Below the pieces are notes generated by a model. It worked only from the letters and a program-made list of their open reading frames with translations. It searched no databases and had not been told where the DNA came from. Below are positions 33,464-38,557 of a stretch of 38,557 nucleotides of DNA, in pieces. The stretch spans positions 1-38,557 of the forward strand of contig NZ_JAXMIH010000004.1 in NCBI RefSeq assembly GCF_034366625.1, written 5' to 3'. The translations under genes and the position numbers were made by a program. The DNA is from Prosthecobacter sp. (GTDB lineage: Bacteria > Verrucomicrobiota > Verrucomicrobiia > Verrucomicrobiales > Verrucomicrobiaceae). Position 1 is the first letter of the stretch, and the number at the start of each line of letters is the position of its first letter.

Positions 33464-34957
33464 TCACGCTTGAAACAGCGCGAAATCTCTCACGACGTTT
33501 TTCAGTGATGGATCCAAATCGTCTGGCACGCCGACGCGACTGATCATGCGGCGGAACTTGGCTGTATGCACATCAGTTGTCAGTCGCGTCACCGTCTCGA
33601 TGCAGATGTCCAGTTCAGGCAGCAGCCCCGTAGGTGCCAGACGCTCATCAAGACGGTTCTGGGCGGTCGTAAGATCAGGTGTCGCACCGGGGATGGGTTC
33701 TAAGCGGACGACGACACGATTGCGTTCCACCTGCTCGGCCTGCCATTCACGCACATCCCGCAGGTAGTCGAATGCGTGTTGGAAGGGGTATGCCGTCAGG
33801 GGACGGAAGCCCGTGGGTGTCCGCACCCAAAAGAAGTCTGCCGCCCGTCCCAGTAGTTTTTCAATGCGTGGCAGGTGGTTGCCGCAGCCGCACGGTTCTG
33901 TTGCCATCACCAGCCGGTCACCAATCTCATAACGAATGAAGGGCTGGACGGTGTTGGCCAGATTAGTCAGCAGGACTTTGTGGCCCAGTTGACCCGGTGG
34001 CACGGGCTGATACTGCTCGTCCACCACTTCCAAGATGACCCAGTCGGCATTGACGTGAGAGCCGGAGGCGGTGGGGCAGCCGTTGGTCAGAAACATGCAT
34101 TCACCCATGGCGTAGTTGTCCATCACCGGCACACGAAAGGCCTCGGCAATCCGCCGTCGTGCTGGTTCGGTGAGCGTTTCGCTCCAGGTGACCACCTGCC
34201 TCAGGCTCGGGAAATGGAACTGATCGATCTTCAACGACAGCAGATCGAGCGTGGTCGGCGTGGCGGTGAGCACCGTGGGACTGAACTCATTCAGTTTGGC
34301 CACCAGATCAGGATCATTGGCCGGTAGAAAAAGGAAGCGCATGAAACGGTGCATGAATTTTGGCAGCCGCTCCCAAATCCATGCCGACGGGAAGAAACCC
34401 TGCTGGCTGATGAGTACCGCAAGACGCGTCGGGTGCAGGAGATTGCGTACGGCCTGGGTAAATCGTTGGAGCCCTCTGAAGCGGGGGTTGCCGCGGGTCA
34501 TTTGAAAAGCGAACAGCAGATCGAGCACGAGCTGATCCTGCACGATCAAGGCAGGCTGGCCCTGGCTGCCCGAGGTGTGCGCGACACAGTATTTCCCAAG
34601 GAAAGGTTCTTTAACGTTGCGGATGTCCGCGATGAAGCGTTCGACTGCGGCACGGGTGACTGTGGGATCGGTGACCACCTCGTCAAAGTGCGCCATCATC
34701 TCCGTCTTGGTCGTGACGGGGAATTCAGCGAGATCAGTGCAATCGGCGTCGAGATGCCGGAATTTATCCCGATAGCAGGGCGAACGGGCACGGGCGATGT
34801 CGAGCAGGCGCCGCAGCCTCTTTTGTTGCTCCTGGTGCAAGCAGTGTTGATCCATGCGTATGGCATTGTACTGCCGTCCGGTCCAAGAGGTGCGCCTGAT
34901 GAAAGCCAGGAAGCCGCCATCCTTCGGTTCGACGTGCTCGTGCATTGGGGCTTTCAT
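33464..34957 (-). CDS. PaaK-like (phenylacetate-CoA ligase family) adenylating enzyme
   Basis: From ATG 34957 the protein has 497 residues. ANL-superfamily motifs are clear: the phosphate loop AHTSGSQGQPA (about 126-136), the Tyr/Glu motif MDNYAMGECMFLTNGC, the IRYEIGDRL Asp motif, CGCG after it as in PaaK, and KLLGRAADFF before the C-terminal lid domain. It probably activates a carboxylic acid as an acyl-adenylate; the substrate cannot be read and no thiolation or transferase partner is adjacent. The frame extends 66 codons upstream to 35155 without similarity, so I prefer ATG 34957. It is the last core-looking gene before the accessory segment. Confidence 0.86.
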   Translation of the reverse strand: MKAPMHEHVEPKDGGFLAFIRRTSWTGRQYNAIRMDQHCLHQEQQKRLRRLLDIARARSPCYRDKFRHLDADCTDLAEFPVTTKTEMMAHFDEVVTDPTVTRAAVERFIADIRNVKEPFLGKYCVAHTSGSQGQPALIVQDQLVLDLLFAFQMTRGNPRFRGLQRFTQAVRNLLHPTRLAVLISQQGFFPSAWIWERLPKFMHRFMRFLFLPANDPDLVAKLNEFSPTVLTATPTTLDLLSLKIDQFHFPSLRQVVTWSETLTEPARRRIAEAFRVPVMDNYAMGECMFLTNGCPTASGSHVNADWVILEVVDEQYQPVPPGQLGHKVLLTNLANTVQPFIRYEIGDRLVMATEPCGCGNHLPRIEKLLGRAADFFWVRTPTGFRPLTAYPFQHAFDYLRDVREWQAEQVERNRVVVRLEPIPGATPDLTTAQNRLDERLAPTGLLPELDICIETVTRLTTDVHTAKFRRMISRVGVPDDLDPSLKNVVRDFALFQA

Positions 34958-35267
34958 CGTGTTGCAGGTACATCGCACAGCTTGGCTTTGTGGATGGGCT
35001 GAAACACAGGCGACACTGCTTCTGGGCTGCCTGACCTCTTGATGGTCGCTGGCGATGACTGCGCCAGCATCGACAGCACCCGCCTTGTTCTCAGTGGCAC
35101 GTTCAGCGGGTGAGGCCGAGACCGGCCAGCGCAATGCCATCCTGTTCGAGGTCATTGAAAAACTGCCTCCGTTGAGGCATCGCCCAAGCAGAATGGGGCG
35201 CTGTCTTAACGATCATTAGCGTCACGCCAAGCGCCACTGGTCTGAGGTTGCGTTTTTGAACGGAACG
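34958..35267. other. Intergenic region at start of accessory segment
   Basis: This 310-bp gap holds one small perfect hairpin, GCTGGCG (35048-35054) with CGCCAGC (35062-35068). I see no credible gene. The frame of the PaaK-like gene stays open to 35155 but is not convincing as coding. A boundary between conserved and accessory DNA may lie here. Confidence 0.4.
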
Positions 35268-35438
35268 CTACGCGGCTTTGCGTTGAGCGGCTGGTTGATG
35301 TGCTTTGGCCCAGGCTGCGGGCGTCACCTCTTTGATCTGCCGGTTGGTCACTGGCAGCGAGGCTTTGGTGTTAATCACTTTGCCGAGACCGGCGAGCGCG
35401 GATTTGAGTTCCGCAACGGGGAGTGTACTGGGTTGCAT
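35268..35438 (-). pseudogene. Truncated sliding-clamp (DNA polymerase III beta)-like fragment
   Basis: The 56-residue ORF begins MQPSTLPVAELKSALAGLGK and continues VINTKASLPV. This matches the N-terminal start of beta-clamp-like proteins, in which a helix is followed by a K.SLPVL strand. A complete clamp needs about 360 residues; here similarity ends after SLPV and the last 26 residues (TNRQIKEVTPAAWAKAHQ and a basic tail) are unrelated. It is probably the 5' stub of a clamp-like gene carried by a plasmid or integrative element, cut by rearrangement. The clamp assignment rests on a short segment. Confidence 0.45.
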
Positions 35439-35513
35439 AAGACGATGTGGGTTGAACGCCAGCAGCCCATGCACCGGTCAAGGACACATGGGCTGGCAGC
35501 ATGGTTGGATTGT

Positions 35514-35640
35514 CTAGGCGGCCGCCTGCATCTCCTCAGCTTTGTATTTGAGCTGGGCGGTGGTGCATTCAGCGGAACGGATGTCATCACGCGGTCCGAG
35601 GTACACCGGCTCTTTGCTAGCGCGGTACGAAGCCTTTGCA
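35514..35640 (-). pseudogene. Remnant of an unidentified gene, 3' end only
   Basis: A minus-strand frame ending at the stop at 35514-35516 encodes KEPVYLGPRDDIRSAEC followed by TTAQLKYKAEEMQAAA. It looks like real coding sequence but has no ATG, and an in-frame stop lies about 42 codons upstream. It sits just upstream of the clamp-like stub on the same strand, so the two probably belonged to one operon before it was truncated. It overlaps antisense the start of the 420-residue plus-strand gene. I do not recognise the family. Confidence 0.35.
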
Positions 35641-36843
35641 GATCACTTGTTCGCTCCTGTACGGCAGCATGCCAGAACACTGCGTCAGGATGCCCGGCTG
35701 GCCAGCCTCCCGCTGAGCGATCTCACCGTATTCGGCGGGGACCTGGACAACATCGGCAAGTCACCTCCAGGGGTTGAATGGCTCAAAGGTGAGCTTGCCA
35801 AGCACGTACAAAGCCAGCAGTGGATCCAACAAGCGGGCATGCCGTCTCCTGGCAATGTCGGTGGTGTACCAGCTCCCTTCCCTGGTCCCAAACACCTGCC
35901 GTCACTGTTCTTTGAGAGACTCTCCTTGGAGTACATTCCTACCGCGCTAGCAGAGTCTGTACATCGCGAGATGTTGCTGCTCAATCCGGACAACGGCATC
36001 TTTGATGGCCGCCTCTCTCCACGGCGCACCAAGGAAGTGCATGTTCAACATCTCATCGCTCTGCTAGGCGGGGTGGACATGCAGTTCACCAAACTGCACC
36101 GCAACCAGGGCCACGGCAGCTTTGAGCACGCCCGAGTACATCTGTGGGCCCGGCTTCCGCTCAAAGAACTGGGCCGCATACTGCACGACGGCTCGTCGCC
36201 CTGGCATGAACTGCCGAAGCGTTGTTTGCTTTGGGAGCTGCTGCCGAAATGCGACGATCTCCCGGAAATGTATTCTCCCGACGAGTCATGGCAGTTTTAT
36301 GACCAGCTTGTACATAAGCTGATCCAGGCGCGCTGTTTCCCCACTGAACACACCGACGCGGTCATCCGGGTTCCAAGCCCCTTTCTACAGCACTTTCAAT
36401 CTTGGGAACACTGTTTCCGGCGGGATCTTCTAATTGGCGAACAGAAGTTGTGCTGTGACGTGGCCCAGCATCGTGATTTCTTCGCCACCATGCTGTGGGC
36501 ATTGAGCCTCTTCCAACAGAGGAAAAAAATATATTGGTGCGTCGCTGCCGCCTACTCGGGCGCCATTCATTCCATCAGGCGGCACTTGGATATTTGCGAC
36601 GACGCGCGCGCCGTTCATGCCAAAGAGCGCAGGACAAAGATTGAGGTGAAACTGACCGGCATTCTGCAAAAACACGGTCCTTCCACGTTGCGGAAGGTAC
36701 TGCGTTCGACCGACAAACTCAAGGCCGCCGACCTGCGTCCTGTCTTTGAGCACCTGACGCAACAAGGCCGTGTGAGCCAGGACGCGCAGAAGCGCTATGT
36801 CCTGATCAAGCCGCAAGCATCATCCACGTTACCCGCCGGTTAG
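35581..36843 (+). CDS. Unrecognised protein of the accessory module
   Basis: With ATG 35581 (weak site GCGGAACGG) the protein has 420 residues; TTG 35542 is an alternative. I do not recognise a family. It is soluble, rich in His, Trp, Leu and Arg. Visible landmarks are LTVFGGDLDNIGKSPPGVEW, PGPKHLPSLFFERLSLEYIP, PRRTKEVHVQHLIALLGGVD and a His/Cys-containing stretch with FQSWEHCFRRDLLIGEQKLC. The last 75 residues (ILQKHGPSTLRKVLRSTDKL, LRPVFEHLTQQGRVSQDA) look like a winged helix. Its beginning overlaps antisense a gene remnant, so the N-terminus may be truncated. It is followed after 29 bp by a second unknown gene, probably in one operon. Confidence 0.62.
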   Translation: MSSRGPRYTGSLLARYEAFADHLFAPVRQHARTLRQDARLASLPLSDLTVFGGDLDNIGKSPPGVEWLKGELAKHVQSQQWIQQAGMPSPGNVGGVPAPFPGPKHLPSLFFERLSLEYIPTALAESVHREMLLLNPDNGIFDGRLSPRRTKEVHVQHLIALLGGVDMQFTKLHRNQGHGSFEHARVHLWARLPLKELGRILHDGSSPWHELPKRCLLWELLPKCDDLPEMYSPDESWQFYDQLVHKLIQARCFPTEHTDAVIRVPSPFLQHFQSWEHCFRRDLLIGEQKLCCDVAQHRDFFATMLWALSLFQQRKKIYWCVAAAYSGAIHSIRRHLDICDDARAVHAKERRTKIEVKLTGILQKHGPSTLRKVLRSTDKLKAADLRPVFEHLTQQGRVSQDAQKRYVLIKPQASSTLPAG

Positions 36844-36872
36844 ACATCACCCTCAACCCTCCCCCAAGAAAC

Positions 36873-38102
36873 ATGTCCCTTCCCAAGTTCACCTTCGGTA
36901 CCGGAGACACTTTCGAAAGTGTACAATCAGCCCTCCCTCCCGTGCTCATGACACTGGCAGCCAAAGGCCCGGACTTGCTGGGAGTACAGCCTTCGAAGGT
37001 TGCGGCCACCGGTCTGGCCCAGCTCGCGGCGGCTTTCCACAGCTCCGTGGAGGTGGATGACGGTGTCAGAAAAATTGCCCCGGCATTCAATCTCGCGCTC
37101 ATCGCGCCCGATTACGATCCGGCCGCATGGTTTGAGGTTTTGGGCCGCATCTGGCTCAATTTCGTCAGCCTCCCCGTGCCAAGAGGTTCCAGCCGCCCTC
37201 TTCATGCAGATGATGTCGCACACGCGAGACTCCATGACCCCCAAGGCACGAGCGGCCGCCACGGATGAGGCGATGATGGCCAGTCTTCAGAATGTTGCCC
37301 AAACGGTGATTCTCAACCAACTCCGCCCGTACTTGTCGGCCGCGACGGTGGATCCGCGGGTCATCACCTCCCTCCTGCTGAGAACCCGCCACACCTCTTT
37401 GACGCTGCTCAACGGAACCTCCGACCCTCTGGCAGACTGGATGGAGCTGCCCCCGGTCGCGCAACGCCAGATGGCGGGGCTTTTAAGCGGCAGTTGGTGG
37501 AACAAGCCGCTGACTGTGGGGCCGCGGCAAGAACAGATCCCGGGAACCGTCCATGGGCTGTGGATCACTTCGTCTGGCTCTGTCTCCCGCCTGCTGTTCA
37601 ACCGCAAAACGCCCTCCGAGATTCGCAGATGCCCGATTCTGCTGCTCGAACAGCAAGGTCCATCCAAGCGGTGGATGGATGTTGTAGAGCCGGCCTTCAG
37701 ACGTTGGACCGAGCTTTTGCAGAAGGCTGTTCTCAACCACTCCACGCCCAATTTGTGCCTGTCCCTGCGGATGGACGGGGTGGAGAAGAGGTTCGCCGAG
37801 AGTTTCCACGGGGAGTTCCAGGCTGCATTGGCCGAAGTGCCGCCCGCCATGCATCCCTGCTCCCTGAACTGCTGCCGCGGATCTGGGGCGTCATCCAGTG
37901 GGCTGCCAAGGCCGAGGCACCCAAGCAACCGAATGTTGGTTATTCCGCCCCCCCGCCCGCCGACTCATCGCCCTGGCAGGCCAATATGGACAAAGCCATC
38001 ACGCTCACCCGGTGGCTGTGCCAGGAGCACTACCGGGCGGTTCTGGGTGAGCCTGTCAGAAAGTTTGTGTGGAGGGTCAAACTCGAGGACAGGAAAACAT
38101 GA
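36873..38102 (+). pseudogene. Second unknown gene of the module, broken by two frameshifts and an IS end
   Basis: One coding path uses three segments. Frame one, 36873 to about 37170, starts MSLPKFTFGTGDTFESVQSA. A second frame, about 37170 to 37840, includes VPAALFMQMMSHTRDS, RPYLSAATVDPRVITSLLL and SGSWWNKPLTVGPRQEQIPG. A return to the first frame, about 37840 to 38102, includes SLLPELLPRIWGVIQWAAK. The first shift fits one extra base in the CCCC run near 37174; the second fits one missing base in the GC-rich stretch near 37843-37855. The shifts cancel, so about 400 residues are restored. The last 18 or so codons (after about 38048) lie inside the IS256 left end, so the true C-terminus is lost. 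Family unknown. Confidence 0.6.
38049..38070 (+). mobile_element. Probable left inverted repeat of an IS256-family element
   Basis: GAGCCTGTCAGAAAGTTTGT and the next two bases resemble IS256-family terminal repeats (G.G.CTGTCAGAAA.TTTGTGT type). It lies 29 bases upstream of the transposase ATG, the normal position. The element continues beyond the right edge, so the right repeat and target duplication cannot be checked here. Confidence 0.65.
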
Positions 38103-38557
38103 GAAGAACGAAAACGAAGGAAGACCAAGCGTTGGACCAGGCGCTGGACGTGTTGATCGCGAAAAGCGGTCACACGCCGGAGGCGATCATGGGAGAGCAA
38201 GGCCTGCTGGCCCAGTTGACCAAGCGATTGGTCGAGCGGGTGCTGGGAGCCGAGCTGACCCATCACCTTAAAACAGGGCGCAGCCCCACCGAGCCGATGC
38301 TCGACGAGCAGGGTGAACGCGCCGAACCCGACGGCAACTGCCGCAACGGCTTCAGCGCGAAGACGGTGCTGGGCGACAGCGGCGAGATGGACATCGCCGT
38401 GCCGCGCGACCGGCACAGCAGCTTCGAGCCGCTGCTGGTGCCCAAGTGGCAGAAGAAGCTACCAGGCTTCGAAGACAAGATCATCGCTCTCTACGCACGC
38501 GGCATGACGGTGCGCGACATCAAGGCGATGCTCGAGCAGCAATACCGCATCGAGGTC
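38099..38557 (+). CDS. IS256-family transposase, N-terminal part (runs off window)
   Basis: At least 153 residues from ATG 38099 are present and no stop occurs before the window end. They match the start of Transposase_mut/IS256 proteins: LLAQLTKRLVERVLGAELTH, then GNCRNGFSAKTV, the GDSGEMDIAVPRDRHSSF block, LVPKWQKKLPGFEDK and IIALYARGMTVRDI. The catalytic DDE residues would lie further downstream. The ATG overlaps the stop of the broken upstream gene (ATGA), which happens because that frame reads into the IS end. The element truncated its neighbour on insertion. Confidence 0.93.
   Translation, partial: MRRTKTKEDQALDQALDVLIAKSGHTPEAIMGEQGLLAQLTKRLVERVLGAELTHHLKTGRSPTEPMLDEQGERAEPDGNCRNGFSAKTVLGDSGEMDIAVPRDRHSSFEPLLVPKWQKKLPGFEDKIIALYARGMTVRDIKAMLEQQYRIEV

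Overview
The window is GC-rich, densely coded chromosomal DNA from a Gram-negative, didermic bacterium. A TonB-dependent receptor, an LpxR-type lipid A deacylase, a very large Ser/Thr kinase with formylglycine-enzyme-like (FGE) domains, many hybrid histidine kinases and abundant palindromic repeats together suggest a Verrucomicrobia-like organism (Prosthecobacter/Verrucomicrobiaceae). That assignment is inference from gene content; no rRNA, tRNA or other phylogenetic marker is present.

Layout. 1-189: 21-bp tandem repeats. 283-624 (-): small XRE-type regulator. 718-6027 (-): 1769-residue membrane Ser/Thr kinase with three beta-sandwich-like segments and two FGE-like domains; its linkers contain at least five in-frame palindromic elements. 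6299-7067: a small ORF and a lone receiver protein. 7401-11826 (+): tightly packed TonB receptor - YfiR - CHASE8-type hybrid kinase operon, followed by a convergent ECF-like sigma factor (11872-12543, -). 12993-14686: small proteins, a degenerate HD-domain protein and DUF883-like membrane proteins. 14825-23646 (-): two hybrid histidine kinases, the upstream one a 2375-residue soluble protein with 14 near-identical 92-residue HAMP-type repeats. 23883-24798 (+): divergent winged-helix protein plus two DUF5985-like membrane proteins. 24883-29772 (-): phospholipase D/cardiolipin synthase-like protein, AI-2E-family permease with a C-terminal extension, a DUF883-like protein and a receiver-histidine kinase. 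30028-33240: di-haem peroxidase-like protein, VOC protein, LpxR-like deacylase. 33464-34957 (-): PaaK-like adenylating enzyme.

From about 35.2 kb to the right edge the DNA looks accessory: a truncated sliding-clamp-like ORF and another gene remnant, an unrecognised 420-residue gene, a second unrecognised gene broken by two opposite frameshifts, and an IS256-family element whose left end cuts that gene and which runs off the window.

Taken together, 9.9-29.8 kb is a signalling and envelope-stress island: four histidine kinases, a sigma factor, DUF883-type proteins, a phospholipid enzyme and a permease. The most unusual features are the in-frame palindromic elements in the Ser/Thr kinase, which share a two-hairpin architecture with complementary loops although their sequences are unrelated; the 14-fold HAMP array; and the unidentified two-gene module next to the IS256 element.
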